Shown piece after piece: positions 1-8,940 of a DNA stretch of 20,263 bases. Position numbers and translations under genes: made by a program. Within the stretch, counting starts at the first letter, position 1, and each line of letters opens with the position of its first letter. The stretch comes from a virus: the IMG/VR virus record IMGVR_UViG_3300001589_000275, positions 1 through 20,263 of that record, one strand, 5' to 3'. The notes beneath the pieces were generated by a model. That model did not search any database, had not been told where the DNA came from, and saw only the letters and a list, made by a program, of their open reading frames with translations.

Positions 1-265
1 CTCTAAACTCGTTTGGCCCCATCCCAATGCCTTCGTCACGAGGTGAGTCAACCGCAAGTCCCCCGTATTCCGGACCTAGATCATAAATTCCGTCTACGGC
101 GTTTTGGCGAGGTCCGGGGTCGAGAGGGTCTTGGGCAGCAATCAACCCTAACCGCCTTTGTCTTTGTATTTCTTCTTCACCCAACGGCAAATTTTCGCGC
201 CGTTTTGCTTCTTCTTCTCGCAGCCTGCGCTTCTCTTCGTCGTAACTTTCTTCTACGTAGACCAT
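1..265 (-). CDS. Partial protein of unknown function with charged N-terminus (3' end outside window)
   Basis: An open frame begins with ATG at 265 and runs without a stop to base 1, giving 88 codons. It starts 3 nt after the TAA of the preceding 486-aa gene, so it is probably the next gene of the same operon. The first ~40 residues are very rich in Glu, Arg and Lys (MVYVEESYDEEKRRLREEEA...) and look like a charged helix or short coiled coil. The rest is richer in Gly, Pro and Asp (DPLDPGPRQN, GPEYGGL). I do not recognise a family. Position at the end of the tail module suggests a virion or assembly protein, but that is inference. The missing C-terminus prevents a better call. Confidence 0.7.
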   Translation of the reverse strand, partial: MVYVEESYDEEKRRLREEEAKRRENLPLGEEEIQRQRRLGLIAAQDPLDPGPRQNAVDGIYDLGPEYGGLAVDSPRDEGIGMGPNEFR

Positions 266-268
266 CGT

Positions 269-1729
269 TTACCCAATCAGGTTGTCGTTAATTCTGTTTG
301 TTCCAGCAACAGGGAGGTTGAGGTTCATCTGGCAAGTGCCAAAGCATTGATCGAAGAAGTTTTGCATCTCACCTGCGAGGTTGTTTGCAACTGCAAGCGT
401 GAGTCTGTCTTGGTTACGAAAGTCAGCAGAGCCTCGAACAATCAAGACAGATGGCCCACCCGGATACAACTGCACTGCCTCTGCAAGAACAAGCTCATCC
501 ATAATCAATGTCTTGTTGTCTGTCAGTGCAGTTGTAAACTCGACAGTAAACCGTGAGTCATTGGTAATTGAGTCAGCGTCAGTCTGCCAGACACCCGTGA
601 CTCTTTCCCATGTTGCTGCAAGGTTGTCGCTGCTCAGGTCGTGTGAAGTAGTCGCCGTAGTAATTGCATTGTACGAAGCGTCAGTAAGGGAGAACTTGAG
701 GACACCACCAGAGATAGTCCCTGAGTCTGCGTGTGCGCGGATGTTCACTGAGAAGATGTAAGTTCGCAGAGGCTTTACTCGCCCCATCGTCCCCTTGGCT
801 GTACCAAACTGCTGGTAAATCCTGTGTTTCTCATTGCCATCACCATTGAAGGCAATGCCATATGTCCCGTCCGGGCTAAAGTTCACAGCCATACGTTCGA
901 TAGGGTTGCTGCTGTCAGGTGCGCCACCTTGGCTAAACGATCCACTGGCTCTACTACTGTCTGCTGTCCAGTTTGGAAAAGTAGCAGCAGCAGTAGTATT
1001 ATCAAACCCACTGTTTGAAAGAATGTTTGTGCCTGTTTTTGTTTTTTGTGGGGTGGTTGTGCCTGCTGAAGTCACTGTTATGCGCGTTGACGAAGAACTG
1101 CCCTGTGGGTATTCATAGTTTCTAGGACTAACGGCCTTCTTGCCTAGTGCAACAAAAACTTCATTGCCCGCCTGCCTGCCATTAGATTCATCTGATACGC
1201 ACTCTACGCGAAGTGTTTCGACCTTTGCGTTTTGGTGGTTCTTTTGCGCAGAAGTGCCGAGTTGATTCATTGGCATAAGCGCCGTTGCAATCATGACACC
1301 AGCGTTAGTTGTTTTAGAAATCTCGGCAACAGTGGTACTAACCGTGCTGTCATCAACGTGAACTGTCTGGGTAACACTACTACCTCCAACGGTTTTAGTT
1401 GAAGTAGTGCGCATATCTTCAATTAACAACTTAAGAGCAGCTTGCGTGCTTGCGGGTTGCAAGTCGAGGCCATCGCCAACAGCTTCAATAAGAACCCTAT
1501 GTGCTGCTGTATCAATTAAGCTGTCGAATGTATTGAAAAAACCATCAAACGTTTCACGGTTACTTGTAAGTCCAGAAACTTGCCATGCCGTGGCATCAGT
1601 AAATGTCGCTGAAATGTCATCAGTTTCGGTTCTGATAGTAGACTTAAAAGTGTTAAGGACTTTTTTCAGTTGGAATATCTTACCCAACCGTGTAAACAGG
1701 CCCCCAGTACCGTCATATGTAATAGCCAT
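269..1729 (-). CDS. Putative tail/host-contact protein with central carbohydrate-binding-like beta-sandwich
   Basis: 486 aa starting MAITYDGTGGLFTRLGKIF, an N-terminus I associate with structural proteins of uncultured marine phages and planctomycete prophages. Residues about 1-230 are a helical then mixed region. Residues about 235-418 (from NILSNSGFDN, with a GTYGIAFNGDG segment and a YIFSVNIRA strand) have the pattern of a CBM4/9-type carbohydrate-binding jelly roll: an N-terminal 'NxGF' strand, then a 'Y.fS..vr' strand, then a closing strand near LIMDELVLAEA. Residues about 419-486 form a separate conserved-looking tail (LYPGGPSVLIVRGSADFRNQ). No signal peptide or enzymatic motif is seen. 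The ATG follows directly on the TAA of the 106-aa gene. Likely role: adhesion to a glycan on the host surface (inference). An alternative is another minor virion protein that simply carries a decorative lectin domain. Confidence 0.75.
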   Translation of the reverse strand: MAITYDGTGGLFTRLGKIFQLKKVLNTFKSTIRTETDDISATFTDATAWQVSGLTSNRETFDGFFNTFDSLIDTAAHRVLIEAVGDGLDLQPASTQAALKLLIEDMRTTSTKTVGGSSVTQTVHVDDSTVSTTVAEISKTTNAGVMIATALMPMNQLGTSAQKNHQNAKVETLRVECVSDESNGRQAGNEVFVALGKKAVSPRNYEYPQGSSSSTRITVTSAGTTTPQKTKTGTNILSNSGFDNTTAAATFPNWTADSSRASGSFSQGGAPDSSNPIERMAVNFSPDGTYGIAFNGDGNEKHRIYQQFGTAKGTMGRVKPLRTYIFSVNIRAHADSGTISGGVLKFSLTDASYNAITTATTSHDLSSDNLAATWERVTGVWQTDADSITNDSRFTVEFTTALTDNKTLIMDELVLAEAVQLYPGGPSVLIVRGSADFRNQDRLTLAVANNLAGEMQNFFDQCFGTCQMNLNLPVAGTNRINDNLIG

Positions 1730-2050
1730 TTATGTTCCCAACACAGTTAGCATGATTTGACCTGCGCCATTTGAATCGGTTTCTACTTCCAAAGTGTAAT
1801 CAGAAAAAGACAACTCAATGTCTTCTATTTTAAACACCTCTGTAGTTCCAGCGGCAACAGTAGAGTGATATATCTTGTAGTTTGATTTGGTTGAATCTGG
1901 TCTTTTGTTCGGAATTGCAAACAGTTCAACTAAAGCGTTTGAACCCCCTGCGTGCGCAAAAATAAAACAACCAATGTTTTGGTCTGGGCCTAAGCCAATT
2001 TGCAAAACGCCATTAGCCAGAAGTCTTTGGCTTACTATTTTTTGAATCAT
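1730..2050 (-). CDS. Small beta-rich protein of unknown function (putative virion protein)
   Basis: 106 aa, starting MIQKIVSQRLLANG. ATG at 2050 is preceded by AAGG about 9 nt upstream. The start lies inside the previous gene (38-nt overlap) and the stop abuts the next ATG, so it is translated within the structural operon. The sequence alternates short hydrophobic strands with polar turns (VLQIGLGPDQ, NALVELFAIPNK, IMLTVLGT) and has one Cys, suggesting a compact beta-sandwich. I do not recognise a family. Its place between a Cys-rich protein and the lectin-like tail protein points to a tail or fibre accessory protein (inference only). Confidence 0.7.
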   Translation of the reverse strand: MIQKIVSQRLLANGVLQIGLGPDQNIGCFIFAHAGGSNALVELFAIPNKRPDSTKSNYKIYHSTVAAGTTEVFKIEDIELSFSDYTLEVETDSNGAGQIMLTVLGT

Positions 2051-2297
2051 ATGGAAGTACCTTGTTTAGCAACTGCCTTCTTTTTTGACATGGCTTGCAA
2101 GGTTTTATCCCTACAGCTTTAGTAACCTTCGCAACGGTGTCGCCAAAACCACGGCTCTCTCCCTCGAAACTCGTGCACTCTGAGCATTGAGACCAAGAAG
2201 GAGTGCCGCCAAATAGCTTCAACTTGCAATTAAAAGACACTCCTGTCTCTGTATTAATCGGCTCTGAGCTATGTTTACACTGGATTGATGTTGACAT
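2013..2297 (-). CDS. Small CxxC protein with conserved phage C-terminal motif
   Basis: 94 aa from ATG at 2297, placed just 2 nt after the TAG of the 495-aa gene. An upstream start at 2357 would sit inside that gene and has no better ribosome site. Six cysteines lie in one single, one single and two CxxC pairs: C7, C24, C38xxC41 (CSEC) and a C-terminal KPCKPCQKRR pair. The C-terminal stretch GFGDTVAKVTKAVGIKPC followed by CQKRRQLLNKVLPY resembles a short motif (GxGDT...K..GIKxCxxCxxRxxxLN) that I have seen at the end of many phage structural-region proteins. This suggests a zinc-ribbon-like or disulfide-linked element. Function unknown. It overlaps the next gene by 38 nt. Confidence 0.75.
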   Translation of the reverse strand: MSTSIQCKHSSEPINTETGVSFNCKLKLFGGTPSWSQCSECTSFEGESRGFGDTVAKVTKAVGIKPCKPCQKRRQLLNKVLPYDSKNSKPKTSG

Positions 2298-2299
2298 TT

Positions 2300-3786
2300 C
2301 TATGTGCTCATGTTGGCTTGAAAAATTAACCCACCGGCCCCGATAAACTCTCCGCAAGTGTATTCATTGGTAGGGCTACCGTCAGACAGTGGGGCTGACA
2401 GGACCCATTGGTTCTGTGGGTATGAAGTTACAGATGTACCTACTCTTGTGTTTTGCAGAGCCGTGGGGTGTGGCCTGTAATATAATTGACCGGGTAAATT
2501 TGCAGGGGTGTATCCCCCCCAGCACGGCCCAAATACCTGTTCACCAATTTGTGTTGCTGGCCCACACCGCCCGTACCCACCGTAATCGTAACTGTTGTCT
2601 CCGCCGCCCGGATCAAACGCCGCAGCAATACGATTCGTTACACTGTTGTGACTGAGTGTGTAATCAAAGATTGGGGGACTTACAATGCCTCCATCTGCAT
2701 CTAAAGAGTAGAACACAGCCCTCATAGTTGTAGATGAGCCATTTTGCGAATGAATTCCATACCAGCGGCCTTGAATTGTCTCTTCCGGTACAACCTGACC
2801 CCTTGCCCAAGTCGGAGTAAATACCGGTGGTGTTTGGCAGCAAGGTGCTGGTGCAGTATCGGTCCAATCGCCGGTTCCGTTGTTGCCTGCTGTCCAACGA
2901 AAATACGATTTTGTGAATGGACCATCTACTGTGTAGTAGGCATAACCTTCTTGAGTACCATCGTCCCACTCACAAACATATCTTTCTCCTGTAAAACTTG
3001 CATTCCATTCGCCAAAATAAGACGCTCTTGGCCCAGAAGCCAGAACCTTAAACCCTTTGCAATCGTCAGAAAAAAGTTCTGGGTCTGGGTAACATTCTGG
3101 GCAAAGTTGGCTTTGGGAGCAGACTGGCTGTGGTGGCGGTGCTGCAAAACCAAAACCACCAGTATTGAAACTGGCACCGCACCCATCAGAAGCACAGCAA
3201 ATATTAGACCCGACACCCGGCAGGGTACAATTCTGAAATGTTGGTGTTCTAGTTACTGAAGTGGCGTTACTCCACTCTTGGAACGGTGATCCATTTGCGT
3301 TGCTGCAAGTTCCATAACAATAACCAGCGTCATTGTAGTGATGCGCAAGAAGGGTAGTGTAAGACCTGCAAATGTAACTAAACGAAAACGTAGGCCCAAA
3401 AGGTCCACACGGTGGGTCGTCGTCATCACAACAAGTTACACAAGTTGAACCTTCCTGCCCCGGCCCAAGGTTTATGGAAATTGCAGCCCACTCTACATAT
3501 TCAACATCTTTGTTTTCTGGGCAACAATTACCTTCTACTGCTGGCTCGTCTTCGCCGCAAACGTAATCAATTACCTTGCAATCAAATTCCCAGCAAGCAC
3601 TGACCCCATCAATATCTCCCACAAGAATTATTGGGCCATCATCAGTGAGAGCGCAAATGGTGTCAGGTATTTGACATACGTTGTAAACTATTGGTTTTTC
3701 TAGGCAACAGGAAGTTAATGTTGCAACTAAGACACCGCAAGGGTTTTCTCTGCAACAGAAAGCAACCTGCATAGTGTCACGTGTCA

Positions 3787-3787
<1 letters not shown>
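2300..3787 (-). CDS. Large cysteine-rich putative virion protein
   Basis: 495 aa with about 33 cysteines (~7%), very unusual for a cytoplasmically assembled phage protein. They cluster in the first 310 residues, with repeated CC pairs (AFCCREN, TSCCLEK, GNCCPEN, TCVTCCDDDD, NICCASDG, APCCQTPP). The C-terminal third is nearly Cys-free and rich in Gly, Tyr and Pro, with a GGGDNSYDYGGYGRCG stretch. No signal peptide or TM segment is visible, so export is not indicated. ATG at 3787 shares one base with the TAA of the upstream gene (TAATG), supporting the start; a second Met at residue 6 is possible. Family not recognised. It probably binds metal, or forms disulfides once the particle leaves the cell, as part of a tail or fibre (inference). 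See findings. Confidence 0.75.
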
Positions 3788-4418
<631 letters not shown>

Positions 4419-4422
<4 letters not shown>

Positions 4423-5402
4423 ACCAACCCCAAATCTGAAAACTGTGTCCAACTACCTCGTGGGTTGTAATCTTGCACCAAGTCTATGGTCCATTTCCCT
4501 CCGCAATATTTTGGAACCTGTTCATAAAACTGAGTAGGCGACAAACTGAATTGGTACACACCAAAGAACCTACCGTACTGACCATTGCTTGTAGTGTAAG
4601 AACCCATCTCATCCATTTGCACACCATCAAACCTGCATTGTCCGGCATCAACCGAAAGGCTGTCACCAAAGTCTACGGGTTTACTATTGAGGCCACCCAC
4701 GTACCCCGCATATGTAAAAGGGTTGTTGTAGTAAGCAAAAGGAACTTGTATGCGAACAATTGGAAGTAGCATTGTTCTGCTGAAACTGTTTGGGTTTGTC
4801 TTTTTTGTGGACTGCTCTTCTGTTGGTGCTGGCGGGTCACCGCCATACGTGCCTTCGCCACCATCACCATCACTTGCATCTGGTGTTACGCAACCTTCTG
4901 AAATGATTGACCCACCCGGAAGCGCGTAGTCGTTCATGTATTCATATGGGCCATCCGTAACAGGAATTCCATCTGTGTAAACACGATGCGCCTCAAAGTC
5001 GCACCTAAGTTTCAAAACACTTCCAACAGTTGGCCCTGATCCATACGGATCAGTGATGATCCTGAAGTAAGAAAGTGTCGCAGTCCATCGGTCTCTGCCA
5101 ACCTTAGTTACTTTTGTAGTTTGCAATCGCAGAGTGGTGTCTTCAGGGTGTACTAATTCACCGCCAGTGAAAACGGGGTTTCCCGCTGCGTCGAAACCAC
5201 TTGCAACCCTTGCAACAAAAGACCCATCGCTTTCCCTGAATGCTTCTGAGCCTGCTCCCAATTCAATAAAAGCGAGCAATGCAGCTTTGTCACCAGTGTG
5301 ATGGTACATCAGCCTGCGCACTGCCTTGTCTTTTCGGAAGTCGTTATGACCTCTCGTAAAAGAAGATCCCGGCAAGTCGTTGCCGATTTTTCTAGTAGTC
5401 AT
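4419..5402 (-). CDS. Putative structural protein with Gly/Asp-rich linker
   Basis: 327 aa from ATG at 5402, immediately after the TAA of the 46-aa gene. The N-terminal half (residues ~1-165) is a mixed alpha/beta region (KAVRRLMYHHTGDKAALLAF, DRWTATLSYFRIITDPYGSG). A low-complexity linker follows at about 168-198, rich in Gly, Asp, Glu, Pro and Thr (DGDGGEGTYGGDPPAPTEE). A second globular part then contains many aromatic residues (FAYYNNPFTYAGYVGG, YGRFFGVYQFSLSPTQFYEQ). The two-domain-plus-linker layout is typical of phage tail or baseplate proteins, but I cannot name a family. It lies downstream of the adaptor and tube-like genes and overlaps the next gene by ATGA. Confidence 0.7.
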
Positions 5403-5543
5403 TTAAGACAAAGCCTCCGAAACAAGCTCAACTAATTCATTAACACCTGTTAAAAGCTCTTGCACAGCGTTGTTCATCTCAGCAACAGCATCGCTCACTG
5501 CTTCAATGTTGCTTGCCATATCTGCTGTCTTATCGTCATCCAT
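5403..5543 (-). CDS. 46-aa helical mini-protein in the structural operon
   Basis: An intact 46-codon frame fills the whole gap between two larger genes. ATG at 5543 shares one base with the upstream TAA (TAATG), and its own TAA abuts the next ATG, so it is stitched into the operon on both sides. The product starts MDDDKTADMASNIEAV and continues as an acidic amphipathic helix with hydrophobic residues at heptad-like spacing (VAEMNNAVQELL, VNELVELV). Small coiled-coil proteins in this position can be chaperones, or short tail-assembly proteins made between tube and tape-measure genes. No specific family is recognised. Function is therefore unknown, but coding potential is well supported by the tight fit. 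Confidence 0.72.
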   Translation of the reverse strand: MDDDKTADMASNIEAVSDAVAEMNNAVQELLTGVNELVELVSEALS

Positions 5544-6145
5544 TATGCGCTACCACCTTCTTCAACAAAGCTAACCGTCTCATCGCCCGCACTATAATCC
5601 CCAGTGTTGACTCTGCCAGTCAACACCCCAGACATTGTAATCTGTACGTTTTCCTGTTGCATTGACCAGTCAATGTCGAACCGCTCAAAAAACAGTTTGA
5701 ATTTAAGTTTGTGAACATTGCTTCCAGCCCCAGAAGACAAACGAATTTCTACTTCAAAAATTTTAGTAGCATTTTCAACTGCTCCAGTTGCATTGTTTCC
5801 TAACCCAATTTCGTTATGTGCAACGAACCTAGTTTCTGTTAGGCCAATGGCTTTGTCAAAAGGAATAAATCCTTGCATCGCAACGTTCCCGCGCAAGTAC
5901 CCAAGAGACACGTGATTGACTACATCAGCACCCGCGATGTTTCTTGAAACACCTTCACTGGCACCGCCATCAGCATCGAAGTCTTCTTCAATAACTTCAA
6001 CAGCTTTAGTGTTTGTAGACATCTTAAATGAAGTCAACAGGATCTTGTAAGAAGACCCTGCCTCACCCAAAACACCGCTAGTCGTAATAATAGCATTGCC
6101 ATTAGCGGCAGTCTTTGCAACTAACGGTCTTTGGAACTTAGCCAT
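5543..6145 (-). CDS. Putative tail-tube-like or other beta-rich virion protein
   Basis: 200 aa starting MAKFQRPLVAKTAANGNAI. It is predicted beta-rich: long alternating strands such as HKLKFKLFFERFDIDW and ENVQITMSGVLTGRVNTGD resemble the C-terminal sheet of phage tail-tube proteins. An acidic segment (VIEEDFDADGGASEG) sits near residue 50-65. No Cys, signal or membrane segment. It is separated by 11 nt from the 72-aa gene and overlaps the 46-aa gene by one base. Its position two genes after the head-tail adaptor fits a tube or neck protein, but this is an inference from fold-like pattern and order, not a family match. It could also be a minor capsid or fibre protein. Confidence 0.7.
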   Translation of the reverse strand: MAKFQRPLVAKTAANGNAIITTSGVLGEAGSSYKILLTSFKMSTNTKAVEVIEEDFDADGGASEGVSRNIAGADVVNHVSLGYLRGNVAMQGFIPFDKAIGLTETRFVAHNEIGLGNNATGAVENATKIFEVEIRLSSGAGSNVHKLKFKLFFERFDIDWSMQQENVQITMSGVLTGRVNTGDYSAGDETVSFVEEGGSA

Positions 6146-6156
6146 ACTTCACCTAA

Positions 6157-6375
6157 TTAGTCAGCGGCAATAATTGCCTTGAAACCAGCGGTAGTTGCGT
6201 TGCCTTCATTTACATACAAAGCTGTTCCGTTCCCACCGTCAGTCTTAAAGAAGAGTGCGCCGGTTGCATAGCCAGCAACAGAGCCGGGAACAGTTGTTCC
6301 GTACTCAAAGAGCTTGCCGCCCTGTTCGATTTCAACTTCTTTGTTCAGGTTTTCAAAAGCGTTATGTGCAGACAT
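6157..6375 (-). CDS. Small phage protein of GYATGALFFKTDG type
   Basis: 72 aa starting MSAHNAFENLNKE. ATG at 6375 has AAGGA seven nt upstream. The core GSVAGYATGALFFKTDGGNG with the following ALYVNEGNATTAGF matches a short beta-hairpin unit that I recognise from many metagenomic phage structural proteins, where it occurs alone or repeated inside larger head or fibre proteins. The biochemical role is not known to me. A decoration or accessory virion role is plausible. It sits between the adaptor-like gene (9 nt spacer) and the beta-rich 200-aa gene. Confidence 0.75.
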   Translation of the reverse strand: MSAHNAFENLNKEVEIEQGGKLFEYGTTVPGSVAGYATGALFFKTDGGNGTALYVNEGNATTAGFKAIIAAD

Positions 6376-6383
6376 GGTTTTCC

Positions 6384-7340
6384 TTAGAGTTCATAACGGC
6401 CATTTTGGTAGACCGTTACATCGGATGTGTACAAACGAGGTCGTGTGAATCGGTGCAAACCATCAGATCTGTCACCGTTGTAACCGAGGTAATCTCCATA
6501 CTCAATCGACTTCACGGCTTTATCAGCCGCAACTGCGTGTTGCAATCTTTGCAAAAAGTAATTCTTCGCTGACGAAACATCGCCAATACCAAACGACTCT
6601 GCAATGCAAACATCAAGTGCAGCGTACACAGCATCGTCGCAATAGTCCGGAATTCCGGAACCACTCGCACTAGCTGTGTTTGGGGCGGTCAGGTACTGGT
6701 ATCTGAGTTGATACTCTGCGTCTGGAATCGGCCAGAGTTTGACTGTACTGTTTGAGACTGAAGCGTATTCTGGCCTACCTGAGTTTGGGATGTTGGCCTG
6801 CCGCAAGTCGTCGATGATTGTATCCGCCACGACCTTGATAGAGCCGTAACCACTATTTGGCGCGAACGTAATTGGGCCAAGGTTTCCTGCTCCAGTTGTC
6901 TGTGCGTAGTTAATGTAAACAAGTTGATAGCTTGTGCCCACTGCTATGTCAGTATCAGGAACCTCTCCTCCAACAAGTGTTAGCTGTGTCGGTGAGTCTC
7001 TTGAATCAACTTCAAACAATTGATCGTTTACTAGAACAGACGCGCTTGTAATTGAGTTAGCTGGGAAGGTTGTTCCAACACCAGTGACCGTTGTGGTTCC
7101 TGCGTCAATAGAAATTGTTCCGGTCGAATAAGGCGCTTTTGTAAAGAACATAGCACTGCCGCGATTGAACGACCAGATGTGACCAATGGTGTCACCCGGC
7201 CCCGGTGGTGCTAGGTAGAACATGCGGAAAGCTTTGTCAATTACAATATTAATCAGGGCTTCGGTGGCTGAATCTGCCGCACCATGAAACCCTAAAGCTC
7301 TCCTGCATAAAGCTTGCATATCAGCTTCTGCGACTGTCAT
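6384..7340 (-). CDS. Head-tail adaptor-like protein (tail tubular A / gp11-like) with inserted beta domain
   Basis: 318 aa. The N-terminus (MTVAEADMQALCRRALG ... INIVIDKAFRMFYLAPPGP) and the C-terminal half (VVADTIIDDLRQANIP, a VKLWPIPDAEYQLRYQYL strand pair, then DDAVYAALDVCIAESFG and a helix ending LQRLQHAVAADKA) follow the pattern of connector proteins that seal the portal: helices, then a 'W.iP...y.l...Y' sheet, then helices. A beta-rich insertion at about residues 70-150 (TISIDAGTTTVTGVGTTFPA...YQLVYINY) resembles the small beta domain found in other phage adaptors and tail proteins. It overlaps the HNH-like gene by ATGA. The call is by pattern only. A gp4/gp6-type stopper is an alternative. 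Confidence 0.6.
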   Translation of the reverse strand: MTVAEADMQALCRRALGFHGAADSATEALINIVIDKAFRMFYLAPPGPGDTIGHIWSFNRGSAMFFTKAPYSTGTISIDAGTTTVTGVGTTFPANSITSASVLVNDQLFEVDSRDSPTQLTLVGGEVPDTDIAVGTSYQLVYINYAQTTGAGNLGPITFAPNSGYGSIKVVADTIIDDLRQANIPNSGRPEYASVSNSTVKLWPIPDAEYQLRYQYLTAPNTASASGSGIPDYCDDAVYAALDVCIAESFGIGDVSSAKNYFLQRLQHAVAADKAVKSIEYGDYLGYNGDRSDGLHRFTRPRLYTSDVTVYQNGRYEL

Positions 7341-7546
7341 TGTTTTTTCCTGTTCTTCTTTGCAGAAATAATACGCAAGTTGCCCTTGCTATTGTTGCGC
7401 GGGTTGCCGTCTTTGTGATCTATGTGCTTGCCGTCACCCTTGTGCACCACGCCAGCTCTTGCAGCAGCGCGTCTGTTCTTGTTGCGCAACGCACGTTCTT
7501 TTTTCATGCGTGTGCTGGAGTGATATTTTTCGTAATCTGAGTTCAT
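7337..7546 (-). CDS. Small basic HNH-like protein
   Basis: 69 aa, very basic (KKERALRNKNRRAAARAG). It carries a compact HNH-type signature, HIDHKDGNPRNNSKGNLR, followed by KKNRKK, i.e. DH ... NN ... N. The third catalytic position is Asn rather than His, as in HNN variants. In the HNH family these residues bind the metal and cleave DNA. At 69 residues it is at the lower size limit. Its location just ahead of the adaptor gene, with TAATG and ATGA junctions on either side, is common for HNH genes near phage head genes, where they may assist packaging. A standalone homing function cannot be excluded. Confidence 0.8.
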   Translation of the reverse strand: MNSDYEKYHSSTRMKKERALRNKNRRAAARAGVVHKGDGKHIDHKDGNPRNNSKGNLRIISAKKNRKKQ

Positions 7547-8304
7547 TAATAAATCAGTGCAAACCTGTAGGTTCCAAAAACGCCTTGGATTTTTGGACCA
7601 CTCTCATTACTACAACACAGAGACAAAACCACGTGATCAAAGAATGGGTTCAGTGGCATAATGCAAAAAGACGAATCTGCTGTATCGGTGTAAGCAGTGC
7701 CTGTTCCGTCCGTAGCATCAGGCAGGACAGTATTTGAACTGCTCATAGTTGGAACAACATAGTGTGGTCTAGTTTTTGCCACAGTGACTACACTGACATC
7801 CGCAACTCCGCCAGTTGCATAGGGTTTGTAAATTTTTCCGTCGTCTGGGTGAACAATATCCGTGCCACTAGCAGGAATTGCAAACGTGCTATCAACCCAT
7901 GAAAAACTTTGAATGAAGCCAATGTTCCAAAGAATGACATTGTCATCTTCATTAGGAGTCTGCGGATCACCAATCGTCTTCATGCCGTAAACTTCAAAGC
8001 CCATTCTAGTGGCGGTGCCAGTAACATCTGAGTCAGCACTAACTCCACTTTCCGTGACAGTGGTCTCAATAAGGTCTCTCATGAGCGGTTGAATGTAGAC
8101 CGCCTTTGCGCCTTGTGAATTAATAATACCGCTACGGTTGTAATCGCTGATAGAAGCATTTATCGAAGGAGAGGTTTCGCTGTTTCTTTTGAACACTCCG
8201 CCATTGCCAAAAAAAGGTGTTTGCGGTGTACTGAACGGCGCAGCATTAAATTGGCTGCCTGAATATAAAGCAGGGCCTAATTCTATTCCTGTTGCAAAAG
8301 ACAT
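7546..8304 (-). CDS. Putative virion protein, paralogue B of a tandem pair
   Basis: 252 aa starting MSFATGIELGPAL. It follows a 208-aa gene with which it shares an overall plan: an MS(F/Y)xTG start, then an 'xAxxIxPLxxxx' segment (KAVYIQPLMRDLIE), a G(F/K)xxYGM strand, an FxxxLG/NIGF strand, and a C-terminal PFFDHVVLSL segment ending GTYRFALIY. The protein is beta-rich, with two adjacent cysteines near the end (LSLCCSNE). No catalytic motif is evident. ATG has GGAG five nt upstream. A structural role (capsid, decoration or spike) is inferred from the location between DNA-binding mini-proteins and the adaptor. Whether either paralogue is the main shell protein cannot be decided here. Confidence 0.72.
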   Translation of the reverse strand: MSFATGIELGPALYSGSQFNAAPFSTPQTPFFGNGGVFKRNSETSPSINASISDYNRSGIINSQGAKAVYIQPLMRDLIETTVTESGVSADSDVTGTATRMGFEVYGMKTIGDPQTPNEDDNVILWNIGFIQSFSWVDSTFAIPASGTDIVHPDDGKIYKPYATGGVADVSVVTVAKTRPHYVVPTMSSSNTVLPDATDGTGTAYTDTADSSFCIMPLNPFFDHVVLSLCCSNESGPKIQGVFGTYRFALIY

Positions 8305-8313
8305 ATCTACTCC

Positions 8314-8940
8314 TTAATACAACAGCGAAATAAGCGCGTTAAATTTTTGTGAGGTACTCAGAGCTTCTGAGTCAAAAGAAAGTATGACTTCTGAGAAGAA
8401 GTCAATGCCGGGGAAAATAGTAAAGCCAGTTTCAAGGTCTGCCAGTGTCCCGTTGTCTCCTGTTGGAATATCAGAACCCGACAATGCAGGAGCCATAACA
8501 AATGGGGCCATGTCATGTTGGCCACCAGCGGTGTTGTCATGGTGTTGGAAAGTGAAGCCGCCCGGATTATCAAGAGTCCAAGACGATGTGTTATCAACAT
8601 TGCCACCTGTAACTGTGGCAGCAACTGGCACACCTAGTTGAAAGACAAACTTGTCGGCGGCTGACGCTGTTGGCTGACTTGGTTCACCCTGTTGCATAAC
8701 ACCATAGAGTGTGAACTTTGAATCTGTACCACCACTGCCAGTAATCACTGGTCCAAGCAATGGCATGATCATAATTGCAGTTGCGTTACTGCAAGGAATT
8801 CTTGCAATAGTGCCAGCCGCAGCAGCAGCGGCCAAGGTTGCTTCGGTTTGGATTGAACCGCTTGCCCCATATAGATCTTTATCTACATGTGCAAGACCTT
8901 CACCTTGGTGTGCCCAGTGAAACCCTGTTGAATAACTCAT
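8314..8940 (-). CDS. Putative virion protein, paralogue A of a tandem pair
   Basis: 208 aa starting MSYSTGFHWAHQGEG. Residues ~30-55 are Ala-rich (ATLAAAAAAGTIARIP), then TAIMIMPLLGPVI, SKFTLYGVMQQGEP and FVFQLGVPVA. The end, FFSEVILSFDSEALSTSQKF followed by NALISLLY, aligns by eye with FFDHVVLSLCC...FALIY in the adjacent 252-aa protein. It lacks the longer middle of its neighbour. ATG has GGAG seven nt upstream; the spacer to the next gene is 9 nt. It is the first large gene after the basic mini-protein cluster, so it is probably an abundant virion protein (inference). Family unrecognised. Confidence 0.72.
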   Translation of the reverse strand: MSYSTGFHWAHQGEGLAHVDKDLYGASGSIQTEATLAAAAAAGTIARIPCSNATAIMIMPLLGPVITGSGGTDSKFTLYGVMQQGEPSQPTASAADKFVFQLGVPVAATVTGGNVDNTSSWTLDNPGGFTFQHHDNTAGGQHDMAPFVMAPALSGSDIPTGDNGTLADLETGFTIFPGIDFFSEVILSFDSEALSTSQKFNALISLLY

